Shown here in pieces: positions 1-8,100 of a stretch of 64,000 nucleotides of DNA; position 1 is the first letter of the stretch; the number at the start of each line of letters is the position of its first letter. The position numbers and the translations under genes were made by a program. The stretch is from the NCBI RefSeq assembly GCF_900116495.1, contig NZ_FPAY01000007.1:1-64000 (forward strand), in the 5' to 3' direction. Under the pieces are notes generated by a model that saw only the letters and a list, made by a program, of their open reading frames with translations, did no database searches and was not told where the DNA came from. The stretch is from Arthrobacter sp. ov118 (GTDB lineage: Bacteria; Actinomycetota; Actinomycetes; Actinomycetales; Micrococcaceae).

Positions 1-279
1 GGTGCGCGGGTTAACGCCCACCGCGCTGGCAGCTTCCCTGCGTGTGCTGCCGGCCTTGCGCAGCCGGAAATACTCCCCGAGCCCGGGATGAACCGGGCCG
101 CCGGGCCTGCCCCGGAACCCGGCACGCCTTGCCCATTTCCGGCACGTGTACCGGTTAAAGCCCAGTGACTCGGCAGCCCGGGCCACATTACCCAACCGAT
201 CCAGAACCGAGAAGAACTCGTCCTTCTGCTCCTGCGTGTATTTCCTGCTGGTTCGTGGTGCTTCCGCTAAAGACGACAC
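1..279 (-). CDS. IS30-like transposase, N-terminal part (runs off left edge)
   Basis: The minus strand is open from a GTG at 279 to the window edge (93 codons). The protein starts SSLAEAPRTSRKYTQEQKDE and contains two helix-turn-helix-like stretches. One is around residues 32-52 (NVARAAESLGFNRYTCRKWA). The other is at 70-93 (YFRLRKAGSTRREAASAVGV), which resembles the DNA-binding start of actinobacterial IS30-family transposases. The DDE catalytic part would lie outside the window, so completeness cannot be judged. An inverted repeat just upstream of the start fits an element end. The family call is by resemblance only; another HTH transposase family is possible. Confidence 0.6.
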   Translation of the reverse strand, partial: MSSLAEAPRTSRKYTQEQKDEFFSVLDRLGNVARAAESLGFNRYTCRKWARRAGFRGRPGGPVHPGLGEYFRLRKAGSTRREAASAVGVNPRT

Positions 280-321
280 GGTCGTTGCAACTCCCAATTT
301 TCATTGAGTGTTGCAACGACC
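1..321 (-). mobile_element. Right end of an insertion sequence with terminal repeat
   Basis: The partial transposase gene is followed, just outside its start, by a 12-bp perfect inverted repeat (GGTCGTTGCAAC at 280-291 and its complement at 310-321, loop 292-309). The outer copy ending at 321 is taken as the element's terminal inverted repeat; the inner copy may be a transposase-binding subterminal repeat or an operator. The other end is outside the window, so the terminal repeat pair and target duplication cannot be checked. The element ends about 55 bp from the qcrB terminator. Confidence 0.5.
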
Positions 322-376
322 GCTAGAACTCGCCGGGTCGGACGGGCGCGAAGTGACCCCGCGTTTTCCTTTGGAG

Positions 377-420
377 ACGCAGGAAGGCCCGGTCCCTTTG
401 GGGACCGGGCCTTCCTGCGT
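377..420 (-). terminator. Strong hairpin after qcrB
   Basis: A perfect 20-bp stem (377-396 with 401-420) with a TTTG loop lies 16 bp past the qcrB stop codon. No U-tract follows in the direction of qcrB, as is common for actinobacterial hairpin terminators. It probably ends the ctaE-qcrCAB transcript and shields it from the neighbouring insertion sequence. Confidence 0.8.
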
Positions 421-436
421 GACTATGCTTTGCCGG

Positions 437-2125
437 TTAGTGGCTCAGCGTCTTCCGCGACTCTGCCGCTTCGATCGTCTCGATCGGCTCGGGGGCGGCG
501 TGGTGGCCGTGAGCGGCCTCCAGTTCAGCCGGAGTAGCCGGGGCAACCCGGTCCTCGAAGAACCAGCGGGAGAGGGCAGCGCGCCGCTTTTCCTTGCGGT
601 CCACGACGCCGTGTTCGTTCGGCACGGCGGGCAGCGGCTCGGGGGACTCGAAGCCCACCAGCCGGTAGCGCTTGTACTCGTCCAGCGGGGCGTGGACTTC
701 GATGAACTCACCGTGCGGCAGCCGCACGATGCGGCCGGTTTCGCGGCCGTGCAGGGCGATCTCGCGGTCCTTGCGCTGGAGAGCCAAGGCAACGCGCTTC
801 GTCACGATGAATGCGATCACCGGGCCGATGAAGAACAGTGCGCGTAGCCAGTAGGTCACATCGTTCAGAGCCACGTGGAAGTGGGTGGCGATGAGGTCCG
901 AACCAGCGGCGGCCCACATCACGCAGTACCACACGAAGCCGGCCATGCCGATCGCCGTCCGGGTAGGAGCGTTGCGCGGACGGTCCAGGACGTGGTGCTC
1001 GCGGTCGTCTTTGGTGATCCAGCGTTCGATCCACGGGTAGGCGAACATGACCGTGAACAGGATGCCTGCAGGGACAAGAGCCGGAAGCAGGACGTTGAAC
1101 GTGAAGACGTGACCGAACCAGATCTGCTCGACCTTCCAGTCCCCGATCGTGCCAGGCATCAGGCGCAGGGCGCCGTCGACGAAGCCGATGTACCAGTCAG
1201 GCTGCGTGCCTGCCGAAACGGGGGAGGGGTCGTACGGGCCGTAGTTCCAGATCGGGTTGATGGTGAAGAACGCCGCCATAATGGCGACCACACCGAACAC
1301 GATGAAGAAGAAACCGCCAGCCTTGGCTGCGTAGACAGGTCCCAGGGGATAGCCGACGACGTTGCCGTCATTGCGGCCGGGGCCGGGGTACTGCGTGTGC
1401 TTGTGCACAACCACCATGAAGAGGTGCATGACGATCATCAGCAGGATGAGCGCGGGAACCAGGAGGATGTGGAGCGTGTACAGGCGGCTGATGATCATGG
1501 TGCCGGGGAACTCGCCGCCAAAGAGGAAGAACGAGATGTAGGTACCGATGACCGGGATGGACTTGATGACGCCGTCGATGATGCGCAGGCCGTTGCCGGA
1601 GAGCAGGTCATCGGGGAGCGAGTAGCCGGTAAAGCCCGCTGCCATGGCCAGGATGAGCAGGACGCCGCCTACCACCCAGTTCATTTCGCGGGGCTTGCGG
1701 AACGCGCCGGTGAAGAACACGCGCAGCATGTGCACGGCGACGGAAGCCACGAACAGCAGGGCTGCCCAGTGGTGCACCTGGCGCATGAAGAGGCCGCCGC
1801 GGATGTCGAAGGAGATGTTCAGCGAGGAGCTGTACGCCACTGACATTTCAACGTTCTTCAGCGGCGTGTAAGAGCCCGCGTAGTGGGTTTCCGCCATGGA
1901 CGGATCGAAGAAGAACGTCAGGAAGGTGCCCGAGAGGAGCAGGATGACGAAGGAGTAAAGCGCAACTTCGCCGAACATGAACGACCAGTGGTCAGGGAAG
2001 ACCTTCCGGCCGAATTCGCGGAGGATTCCGGAGCCGCCAACACGCTGGTCGACGAAGTCGGTGATGCGGCCGCCCGAAGTCTTGGCGACGAAGACGGGGG
2101 CATCAGGAGTTAGGGATGAGGACAT
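437..2125 (-). CDS. qcrB: Cytochrome bc1 complex cytochrome b subunit
   Basis: This is the di-heme membrane subunit of the quinol:cytochrome c reductase (bcc complex) that passes electrons to the aa3 oxidase. The 562-aa protein has many hydrophobic segments and the cytochrome-b hallmarks: a helix with QVHHWAALLF near the N-terminus, a second heme His pair in the HILLVPALILL/IVMHLFMVVVHKHTQ stretch, and a Qo-site PDWYIGF, the actinobacterial counterpart of PEWY. The C-terminal cytoplasmic tail is extended, as in other actinobacterial QcrB. The start at 2125 (MSSSLTPDAP) is preceded by GGGAG and overlaps the end of qcrA by 23 bp, which implies translational coupling. A longer frame from 2164 is open but lies deeper inside qcrA. 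Confidence 0.96.
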   Translation of the reverse strand: MSSSLTPDAPVFVAKTSGGRITDFVDQRVGGSGILREFGRKVFPDHWSFMFGEVALYSFVILLLSGTFLTFFFDPSMAETHYAGSYTPLKNVEMSVAYSSSLNISFDIRGGLFMRQVHHWAALLFVASVAVHMLRVFFTGAFRKPREMNWVVGGVLLILAMAAGFTGYSLPDDLLSGNGLRIIDGVIKSIPVIGTYISFFLFGGEFPGTMIISRLYTLHILLVPALILLMIVMHLFMVVVHKHTQYPGPGRNDGNVVGYPLGPVYAAKAGGFFFIVFGVVAIMAAFFTINPIWNYGPYDPSPVSAGTQPDWYIGFVDGALRLMPGTIGDWKVEQIWFGHVFTFNVLLPALVPAGILFTVMFAYPWIERWITKDDREHHVLDRPRNAPTRTAIGMAGFVWYCVMWAAAGSDLIATHFHVALNDVTYWLRALFFIGPVIAFIVTKRVALALQRKDREIALHGRETGRIVRLPHGEFIEVHAPLDEYKRYRLVGFESPEPLPAVPNEHGVVDRKEKRRAALSRWFFEDRVAPATPAELEAAHGHHAAPEPIETIEAAESRKTLSH

Positions 2126-3176
2126 GCTGCTCACGCTCCCAGTAGCTCGGTCCAACGGGTTCATGGAAGTCGCTCGTGGCGACCAGGTAGCCCTCGGCGT
2201 CGACTGAGATCGGCAGCTGCGGGAGAGGACGGCTGGCCGGGCCGAAGATAACCTTGCATTCCTGGGTCAGGTCGAAGGTTGACTGGTGGCACGGGCACAG
2301 CAGGTGGTGGGTCTGCTGCTCGTACAGGGCAACAGGGCAACCAACGTGGGTGCAGATCTTGGAGTACGCGACGATGCCGTTGTAGCCCCAGTCCTCGCGA
2401 CCCGGGGAAGGGTGCAGCTCCTCCGGGTTCAGGCGCATGAGAAGAACGACGGACTTGGCCTTTTCGTTCAGTTTGCCTTCGCTCAGTTCGTTCAGCCCTT
2501 CCGGGATGACGTGGAAAGCGGAGCCCAAGGTGACATCCGCGGCCTTGATGGGAGTGCCATCGGGGTCGCGGGTCAGGCGCTTGAGCTTGCCGTCCTCCGG
2601 TGCCCACATCGTGTGGGCCAGCTTGTCGTCCGGGCGTGGACCGAGGTCACCAAAGATGGCCAGGGCCGGCAGGGGCGCGAGGGCGACGGCGCCGAGCAGT
2701 GTGTTGCGGATCAGCGGCCGGCGCTTGATGCCGGTTTCTTCCACAATGTCATCGACGATCCGCACGGCCGCCTGGCGGTCGTCCTCGGTGCGGATGGCGT
2801 GGCGCTCTTCCGAGACCTCGTGGTCCGGCATGAGGGCCTTGGCCCAGTGAACGATGCCGGTGCCGATGCCCAGCATCGCGAACGCGGTGCCGATGCCCAG
2901 CAGGGCATTTTGGAGGCGGATCGTGGCGATGGAGGAATCGGGTCCCCCCAGATCGATCGCGAAGTACGCCACCAGGAATATCAGGGTGCCAACGACCGAA
3001 ACACCGAACAGAAGGGCTACCTGCCGTTCTGCTTTCTTTGCGGCCCTCGGGTCCGTGTCAGCCAGGCGCAAACGGTGCGGGGGAATTCCAGGATCCTGGA
3101 ACTTCTCCACCTCATTCTGACCAGCCGTAGCTACGGTGCCCGAGTGGTTCGGACTGCCGTCACTATGGTTGCCCAT
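2103..3176 (-). CDS. qcrA: Cytochrome bc1 complex Rieske iron-sulfur subunit
   Basis: Rieske [2Fe-2S] subunit of the bcc complex, 357 aa. The C-terminal cluster-binding motifs are CTHVGC (ligands Cys275 and His277) and CPCH (ligands Cys294 and His297); the remaining Cys of each motif would form the usual disulfide. Three hydrophobic segments at roughly residues 54-74, 91-113 and 156-175 give the three-helix anchor typical of actinobacterial QcrA, rather than the single helix of proteobacteria. ATG at 3176 is preferred because it has an AAGGATGAGG Shine-Dalgarno; the in-frame ATG at 3188 has the purine tract touching it. It lies between qcrC and qcrB in one operon. Confidence 0.96.
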   Translation of the reverse strand: MGNHSDGSPNHSGTVATAGQNEVEKFQDPGIPPHRLRLADTDPRAAKKAERQVALLFGVSVVGTLIFLVAYFAIDLGGPDSSIATIRLQNALLGIGTAFAMLGIGTGIVHWAKALMPDHEVSEERHAIRTEDDRQAAVRIVDDIVEETGIKRRPLIRNTLLGAVALAPLPALAIFGDLGPRPDDKLAHTMWAPEDGKLKRLTRDPDGTPIKAADVTLGSAFHVIPEGLNELSEGKLNEKAKSVVLLMRLNPEELHPSPGREDWGYNGIVAYSKICTHVGCPVALYEQQTHHLLCPCHQSTFDLTQECKVIFGPASRPLPQLPISVDAEGYLVATSDFHEPVGPSYWEREQHVLIPNS

Positions 3177-3275
3177 AATTCGCCTCATCCTTCTCTCGTC
3201 CCGGCTATGCCGGGTTAGGTTTCAATTCAAACTGCTGACGTGCCAGCAGAAAATTCTTACAGGTGCAAGGTCCGC

Positions 3276-4064
3276 TTAGGAGGTGCGGGATGTGAGCCAG
3301 ATCGTGAACGCGATGATGACGCCCAGGCCGGCAATCCAGACAAACAGACCTTCGGAGACCGGACCCAAAGCACCAAGATCGGCGCCGCCGGGTGAACCGT
3401 TGGTTTCAATCTGCTTCAGGTAGGTGATGATGTCGCGCTTGCCCTCGGGAGAGATGTTCGCGTCACTAAAGACCGGCATGTTCTGAGGGCCGGTGACCAT
3501 GGCTTCGTAGATGTGCTGGCCGGAGACATCCGCAAGGGCCGGGGCGAACTTGCCCCGGGTCAATGCGCCGCCGGCGGCAGCAGCGTTGTGGCACATAGCG
3601 CAGTTGGTGCGGAAGAGCTCGCCACCCTTGGCGGCGTCGCCCTTCTCATCGAGGACTCCCGCCTCGGGGATGGCCGGGCCGGGGCCGAGCGAGGCAACAT
3701 AAGCCGCCAGCTGCTTCGTCTGCTCTTCATTGAACTGGGCGGGCTTCTTGTAGGCCTGCGGGCCATTCATCTGCATGGGCATACGGCCAGTGCCGACCTG
3801 GAAGTCAACAGCAGCCGCGCCGACGCCCACAAGCGACGGTCCGGACTGCGAGCCGCTGGCACCCATCCCGTGGCAGGTGGCGCAGTTGGCGGCGAAGAGC
3901 TTGCCGCCCTCCTCTACGTCGCTTGCGCTATAGGTTGTGGTGTCGGCCTTGGCCTGGTTGACGGTGGTGGCAACGGCGTACAGCCCACCCGTGACCAAGA
4001 GGCCCATCAGCAGCAGTGCAATCGCTGCCAGTGGGTGACGTCGCTTCTGCGAGAGTGCCTTCAC
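3276..4064 (-). CDS. qcrC: Cytochrome bc1 complex di-heme cytochrome c subunit
   Basis: Di-heme cytochrome c of the bcc complex, 262 aa, which replaces a soluble cytochrome c in Actinobacteria. Two c-heme sites are visible: CATCH (Cys61, Cys64, His65) and CAMCH (Cys155, Cys158, His159). An N-terminal membrane helix (about 13-32) and a C-terminal helix (about 240-256) place the heme domains outside the membrane. The start is GTG at 4064 with AGGAAC upstream. It lies 99 bp before qcrA on the same strand and 86 bp after ctaE. Confidence 0.95.
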   Translation of the reverse strand: MKALSQKRRHPLAAIALLLMGLLVTGGLYAVATTVNQAKADTTTYSASDVEEGGKLFAANCATCHGMGASGSQSGPSLVGVGAAAVDFQVGTGRMPMQMNGPQAYKKPAQFNEEQTKQLAAYVASLGPGPAIPEAGVLDEKGDAAKGGELFRTNCAMCHNAAAAGGALTRGKFAPALADVSGQHIYEAMVTGPQNMPVFSDANISPEGKRDIITYLKQIETNGSPGGADLGALGPVSEGLFVWIAGLGVIIAFTIWLTSRTS

Positions 4065-4150
4065 GTGGTGGTTCCTTTATTCGATCCTGCGGTGGCTCCG
4101 GGAGCCGCTTCTGAAATTCTGCCTCTTGTAGAAAAAGAGTCAAGTCGGGG

Positions 4151-4789
4151 CTACTTGAGGACGTAGATGACCAGGAAGAGGCCAATCCAGACGACGTCCA
4201 CGAAGTGCCAGTAGTACGAGGTGACGATCGCCGAGGTTGCTTCAAAGTGGCCGAACTTCTTCGCCGCGAAGGAACGGCCCATGATGAGCAGGAAGGCAAC
4301 CAGCCCGCCGATGACGTGCAGGCCGTGGAAGCCCGTCGTTATGTAGAAGGCTGAACCGTAGGCGTTGGAGGACAGCGAGACGTGCTCGGACACGAGCATG
4401 GTGTACTCGGTCGTCTGGCCGGCCACGAAGAAGGCACCCATGAGGAACGTCAGGATGAACCATCCGTTCATCCCCCAGCGGGTGAAGCTGAAGACTCCGC
4501 CGGTCCGGCGCGGCTGGAGCCGCTCGGCAGCGAAGACGCCCATCTGGCAAGTGAAGGAACTTGCCACGAGGACGATCGTGTTAACGAGCGCAAAGGGGAA
4601 GTTGAGCTTGGCTGTCTCTTCGGCCCACATCTGTCCGGAAGTCGAACGGAGTGTGAAGTACATGGCGAAGAGACCGGCGAAGAACATCAACTCACTGGAC
4701 AGCCACACAACGGTTCCAACAGAAACCATGTTCGGGCGGTTCAGCGTCGGGTGCGCCGGGGTACTGGGGGCATGGGTCGCAGATGTCAC
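4151..4789 (-). CDS. ctaE: Cytochrome c oxidase subunit III
   Basis: Subunit III of the aa3-type cytochrome c oxidase, 212 aa with five membrane segments, as is usual for the actinobacterial short form. Characteristic stretches are WLSSELMFFAGLFAMYFTLR near the N-terminus, FYITTGFHGLHVIGG, and the C-terminal YYWHFVDVVWIGLFLVIYVL. GTG at 4789 was chosen because the longer reading from 4825 adds residues unlike the family and because a -10-like CATAAT sits exactly 6 nt upstream (leaderless start). It heads the ctaE-qcrCAB operon, and trpD diverges from it, an arrangement common in Actinobacteria. Confidence 0.95.
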   Translation of the reverse strand: MTSATHAPSTPAHPTLNRPNMVSVGTVVWLSSELMFFAGLFAMYFTLRSTSGQMWAEETAKLNFPFALVNTIVLVASSFTCQMGVFAAERLQPRRTGGVFSFTRWGMNGWFILTFLMGAFFVAGQTTEYTMLVSEHVSLSSNAYGSAFYITTGFHGLHVIGGLVAFLLIMGRSFAAKKFGHFEATSAIVTSYYWHFVDVVWIGLFLVIYVLK

Positions 4790-4790
4790 A

Positions 4791-4822
4791 TAGACATTAT
4801 GTCTATAAAAGTCCGTCCTGCC
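4791..4822 (-). promoter_or_regulatory. Promoter of ctaE-qcrCAB with a palindrome
   Basis: Read on the minus strand, CATAAT (4796-4801) ends 6 nt before the ctaE GTG, and TTGGGC lies about 18 nt upstream of it, so the transcript probably starts at the GTG. The -10 is embedded in the palindrome TAGACATTATGTCTA (4791-4805, 7-bp arms), which could be an operator covering the transcription start. No regulator is identified. Confidence 0.45.
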
Positions 4823-4900
4823 CAACGCAAACCGCCATTTCGGAGGACTTTTTCTACAAAGACGCGAAATCGCGCGGAAAAGTTCCCGGAGGGGTTCACA

Positions 4901-4937
4901 TTGGTCTTAGCGGGGGCGACCTCGATAGCATCGGGAG
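4901..4937 (+). promoter_or_regulatory. Leaderless promoter of trpD
   Basis: TAGCAT (4926-4931) lies exactly 6 nt before the GTG start of trpD, with TTGGTC (4901-4906) 19 nt upstream as a possible -35. The GGAG overlapping the start is too close to act as a normal ribosome binding site, so a leaderless mRNA is the simpler reading. Confidence 0.45.
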
Positions 4938-5996
4938 GTGACTTCTCCGGCATCTGCACAGGCGGCAGGCAACACCTGGCCGCGCCTCATTAACGCACTC
5001 ATCAGTGGCGTGGACCTCACCGCCGGGAGCACCGAATGGGCCATGAACTCCATCATGTCGGGCGAGGCGACGCCGGTCCAGGTCGCCGGATTCCTGGTGG
5101 CGCTGCGCTCCAAGGGTGAGACCGTGGATGAACTGTCCGGTTTGGTGGAGGCGATGATCGCCAACGCTAGCGCCGTCGAGATCGCTGGCGAGAAGCTAGA
5201 CATCGTAGGCAGTGGCGGCGATCAGCAGAATACGGTGAACATCTCAACGATGGCAGCGCTGATCTGCGCCGGCGCGGGCGCCAAGGTGGTCAAGCACGGA
5301 AACCGGGCGTCGTCGTCGTCCTCCGGATCCGCCGACGTCCTGGAGGCGCTCGGGGTCAGGTTGGACCTGCCCATTGAACGCGTGGCGCTCAACGCCGAGG
5401 AAGCCGGGATCACGTTCTGCTTCGCCCAGGTGTTTCACCCTTCCATGCGGCATGCCGCCGTCGCCCGCCGCGAACTTGGCGTCCCGACGGCATTCAACTT
5501 CCTGGGCCCCATGATCAACCCGGCCCATGTCCAGGCCTCGGCGGTGGGGGTGGCCCATGAGCGGATGGCCCCGCTGGTGGCGGGTGTGCTGGCCAAGCGT
5601 GGGAGCCGCGGGCTTGTGTTCCGCGGAAACGACGGGCTGGATGAGCTCACCACCACCGGCCCGTCACGGGTGTGGGAGATCCGCAACGGCGAAGTCACCG
5701 AAAGCGTCTTTGATCCGGGCAGCCTCGGGATCCGGCGGGCCACCATCGAGGAACTGCGCGGCGGCGACGCCGTGGCCAACGCTGCCGTCGTCCGCGCCGT
5801 CCTTGCTGGCGCCCCAGGGCCGGCCCGCGACGCGGCGCTGCTCAATGCCGCCGCCGGGCTGGTGGCGTTCGACCTCGACGCCGTTGGTCCGCTCGCCGAG
5901 CGGATGGCAGCGGCGTTGAAGCGCTCCGAGGAATCAATCGAGACCGGCGCGGCCGCGGCGGTCCTGGACCGTTGGGTGGCCTTGTCCCAGGCCTGA
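4938..5996 (+). CDS. trpD: Anthranilate phosphoribosyltransferase
   Basis: Transfers phosphoribose from PRPP to anthranilate in tryptophan synthesis. The 352-aa protein carries the family motifs: GSGGD (PRPP/Mg site), KHGNRASSS, the anthranilate-site region with FNFLGPMINPA, and the metal-binding DG.DE motif, here NDGLDEL. Length matches the family. The start is GTG at 4938, directly after a -10-like box. No other trp genes are nearby; actinobacterial trpD often stands alone beside ctaE as here. Confidence 0.95.
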   Translation: MTSPASAQAAGNTWPRLINALISGVDLTAGSTEWAMNSIMSGEATPVQVAGFLVALRSKGETVDELSGLVEAMIANASAVEIAGEKLDIVGSGGDQQNTVNISTMAALICAGAGAKVVKHGNRASSSSSGSADVLEALGVRLDLPIERVALNAEEAGITFCFAQVFHPSMRHAAVARRELGVPTAFNFLGPMINPAHVQASAVGVAHERMAPLVAGVLAKRGSRGLVFRGNDGLDELTTTGPSRVWEIRNGEVTESVFDPGSLGIRRATIEELRGGDAVANAAVVRAVLAGAPGPARDAALLNAAAGLVAFDLDAVGPLAERMAAALKRSEESIETGAAAAVLDRWVALSQA

Positions 5997-6070
5997 GCGC
6001 GCCGGCCTCGCTTGCGGTGCTCGGAACGAGGAAGTACTGAAAAGGACGTACCAAAAAGCGTAGTGAAACT

Positions 6071-6112
6071 GCGGGCCCGGCAGATTGAACTGGTCAAATC
6101 TGCCGGGCCCGC
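6071..6112. terminator. Bidirectional hairpin between trpD and the Lrp-like gene
   Basis: A perfect 16-bp stem (6071-6086 with 6097-6112) with a 10-nt loop lies between two convergent genes: 74 bp after the trpD stop and 48 bp after the end of the minus-strand gene at 6161. Its position fits a shared terminator. Confidence 0.75.
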
Positions 6113-6124
6113 CGCTTCAATACC

Positions 6125-6151
6125 TCTGGTACTTCTGGTACTTCTGGTGCT
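6125..6151. repeat. Three tandem copies of a 9-bp unit
   Basis: TCTGGTACT occurs twice in tandem (6125-6133, 6134-6142), followed by TCTGGTGCT (6143-6151). The array sits between the hairpin at 6071-6112 and the end of the Lrp-like gene at 6161, and codes for nothing evident. Confidence 0.7.
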
Positions 6152-6160
6152 TGCTGCGGG

Positions 6161-6442
6161 CTACTGCTCAAACCCGAGGGCAAAGGCCGCGTCGAGATCG
6201 TGCTGGGAGTACGCCCGGAAGGCAATCTGGGTAGTGGTGTGCACCACGCCCTGAACCTTGGAGAGCTTGTCCGCAATGGCGTCGGCCAGGTCTTCGTGCT
6301 TGGCGACGCGGGCGATGGCGATCAAGTCCCATTCGCCGGTGACGGAATAGACCTCGCTGATGCCCGGGATGGCGGAGATCTCCTCGGCGGTTTCCGGGAT
6401 GCGTGAAGCGTCTGTCTTGATCAGGACGAATGCGGTGACCAC
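6161..6442 (-). CDS. Stand-alone Lrp/AsnC ligand-binding (RAM) domain protein
   Basis: A 93-aa protein made only of the Lrp/AsnC effector-binding domain (ferredoxin-like beta-alpha-beta-beta-alpha-beta). Key stretches are AFVLIKTD, SEVYSVTGEWDLIAIARV and VQGVVHTTTQIAF. The DNA-binding half of Lrp is absent, and there is no room for it because the GTG start at 6442 has its own AAAGG. Such stand-alone domains oligomerise and bind amino acids, but no role can be assigned here. Confidence 0.85.
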   Translation of the reverse strand: MVTAFVLIKTDASRIPETAEEISAIPGISEVYSVTGEWDLIAIARVAKHEDLADAIADKLSKVQGVVHTTTQIAFRAYSQHDLDAAFALGFEQ

Positions 6443-6529
6443 GTATGAGCCTTTCCGGATCGGTTGCGCCGTGTGCGGCCTGTCGGCGGCCCCATCGCGG
6501 GCCCTGCCATGTCCTGCAAGCCTAGTGCA

Positions 6530-6973
6530 TCAGGCCCGGGCGCGGCGTGAGCGCAACCGGCGGACACCGGCGACCACAAGACGGTAGCCGAGGAGGAAAA
6601 CGGCGAGGCTCACCAGGGCAACAATTACGAAGGCCAGCACCACGGTCTGCCCGGTGACGGCCCGCAGGATCATGCCGACGCCTACGGTTCCGAGCCACAC
6701 CGCGACGCCGGCCGGCCACACCCGGAGGGGTGCGCGCCACAGGCGCAGCGCGAGCCAGGTAAGCGCCGCGCCGGCCAGGAACGGCCACGCGGTCGCGAGG
6801 ACTCCTGCGACGGTCTCCCCGCGCTGGTGCGCGTCACGGCCAATCGCCGCGAAGAGCAGAATCAGCAGGGCATCGGCGCAGGCGGCCAGGACCACTGTCT
6901 GCCCGGGCCGCAGACCCGGTCCGGAAGCGTCCCGGGCAGCCGGGCGGGGGAGTTGGGGGGTTGAAGAAGGCAT
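6530..6973 (-). CDS. DUF3054-like membrane protein
   Basis: A 147-aa protein with about four hydrophobic segments (VVLAACADALLILLFAAIG, ATAWPFLAGAALTWLALRLW, WPAGVAVWLGTVGVGMILR, VVLAFVIVALVSLAVFLLGY) and a basic C-terminus. The spacing and the RAVTG stretch resemble DUF3054 proteins of Actinobacteria, whose function is unknown. ATG at 6973 was chosen because TAGGCT sits 7 nt upstream (a leaderless-type start) and the longer frame from 7228 would run through the divergent gene at 7089. The membrane call is firm; the family name is less so. Confidence 0.75.
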   Translation of the reverse strand: MPSSTPQLPRPAARDASGPGLRPGQTVVLAACADALLILLFAAIGRDAHQRGETVAGVLATAWPFLAGAALTWLALRLWRAPLRVWPAGVAVWLGTVGVGMILRAVTGQTVVLAFVIVALVSLAVFLLGYRLVVAGVRRLRSRRARA

Positions 6974-7088
6974 ACATCCAAGCCTAGTCCCGTCCTGACG
7001 AGCCCATGCCACTGGTGCCCCCGGTGGTCCATCGTCCTGGTCGGCGTGGCCGCCTCGCCCGGGGACGATCCGCACATATGATCGTGGC

Positions 7089-7301
7089 ATGAGTACCGAT
7101 GCCGTCCCGGAGACTGCTGTTCCGGAGGCTGCCCCGGAGGCCGGTGCCCCGGAAGCTGATCTCCTGAGCGCTGCACTCCCGGCGCGACTGGATCCGCAGT
7201 TGGACGGCCAGCTGAGCATCAATGACATCCTTCTCGAACTCGGTCAGGCTCCGGTGGTCCATCCGTCTCCGGATGCGGCCAGCGAACTCCACTTCTTTTA
7301 A
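7089..7301 (+). CDS. Small hypothetical protein
   Basis: A 70-aa acidic, proline- and alanine-rich protein (VPETAVPEAAPEAGAPEA) followed by a more structured-looking end (QLSINDILLELGQAPVV). The strongest support is the start: TATGAT (7077-7082) lies exactly 6 nt before the ATG, as in other likely leaderless genes here. No family is recognised. A minus-strand frame overlaps it but lacks comparable start signals. Confidence 0.55.
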   Translation: MSTDAVPETAVPEAAPEAGAPEADLLSAALPARLDPQLDGQLSINDILLELGQAPVVHPSPDAASELHFF

Positions 7302-7329
7302 GTGCTGCTATGCGTTCTAAGTGCTGCTA
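7299..7329. repeat. Two direct copies of TAAGTGCTGCTA
   Basis: A 12-bp direct repeat at 7299-7310 and 7318-7329 (period 19). The first copy includes the stop codon of the preceding small gene. The copies may be a local duplication or a binding site pair; nothing decides between these. Confidence 0.6.
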
Positions 7330-7390
7330 GGCGCCGTCTGGGCCGACCGCTCGTGGGGTGCACTGAACAGGCGCGTTATTTTGTCTTCTC

Positions 7391-7418
7391 GTTGACAAAG
7401 CAGCCCCTGTGCGTAGGC
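7391..7418 (+). promoter_or_regulatory. Housekeeping-type promoter upstream of the first SHOCT gene
   Basis: TTGACA (7391-7396) and TAGGCT (7413-7418) are separated by 16 bp. The next plus-strand gene starts at 7558, so transcription from here would give a leader of about 130 nt. The match is good but unproven. Confidence 0.45.
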
Positions 7419-7557
7419 TTGTGGCGAGCTGAGTCGGTGGCCCGATTTGGCCCGCCCGGGTATCCCATTTGCGTGCAGCGGAATGGCACGCAGCGTTTGC
7501 CCGGCATCGCCGCTTAACAGCGTTGCCACATCACCGGTGTCGTGAAAGGCGAAGGTA

Positions 7558-7932
7558 ATGGGATTCTGGGATGTCTTTTGGCTCATGTTTTGGTTCGTCA
7601 TGTTCGTGGCGTATCTGATGGTGCTGTTTCGCGTCATCACGGATATTTTTTCGGACAGCCTGCGGCCGGGGTGGGTAAAAGCGGTGTGGGTACTCGGTGT
7701 CCTACTGTTCCCGTTGCTGGGTTGCCTTGGCTACCTGTTGTTTTACGGGCAGCAAATGGCCATCCGTCGTTCTGCGCGGCAGGATGTGGCCAAGGACGAC
7801 ATGGCCGACTATATTCGCCGGACCGCCAATGCCAATCCCTCGGAACAGATCGCCGCGGCGAAGAAACTCCTTGACGACGGTACGATCACCGGCGAGGAAT
7901 TCCAGATGCTCAAGGCCAGGGCGCTGGGATAG
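7558..7932 (+). CDS. PLDc_N and SHOCT domain membrane protein
   Basis: A 124-aa protein with two N-terminal membrane helices (FWLMFWFVMFVAYLMVLFRV; WVLGVLLFPLLGCLGYLLFY), as in PLDc_N (phospholipase-D N-terminal-like) modules. The C-terminal SHOCT motif reads AAKKLLDDGTITGEEFQMLK. SHOCT segments are thought to mediate oligomerisation. The start is ATG at 7558 with GAAGG upstream. It is paralogous along its whole length to the next gene, implying a local duplication. No enzymatic motif is present. Confidence 0.85.
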   Translation: MGFWDVFWLMFWFVMFVAYLMVLFRVITDIFSDSLRPGWVKAVWVLGVLLFPLLGCLGYLLFYGQQMAIRRSARQDVAKDDMADYIRRTANANPSEQIAAAKKLLDDGTITGEEFQMLKARALG

Positions 7933-8100
7933 GAACCGGCGGCGGTGCCCCGACCGGCCCGGGAAATTTTACCGGAGCAGGAGAGCGGCTAGGCCCGGCC
8001 CAATACAGGACTTATGGTCCTAATTGCGGCGGACCGGGCAGGGTTACCTTGACGTTAGGGAATGCCAGCAGGGCTTCCTCGGAACGAAAGGATGGCTCCC

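Noticed and set aside
875..1843. Long plus-strand open frame opposite qcrB
   Set aside because: It is the mirror of the high-GC coding strand. The product is low-complexity and Arg/Asp/Glu-rich, it has no ribosome binding site, and the minus strand encodes an unmistakable cytochrome b.
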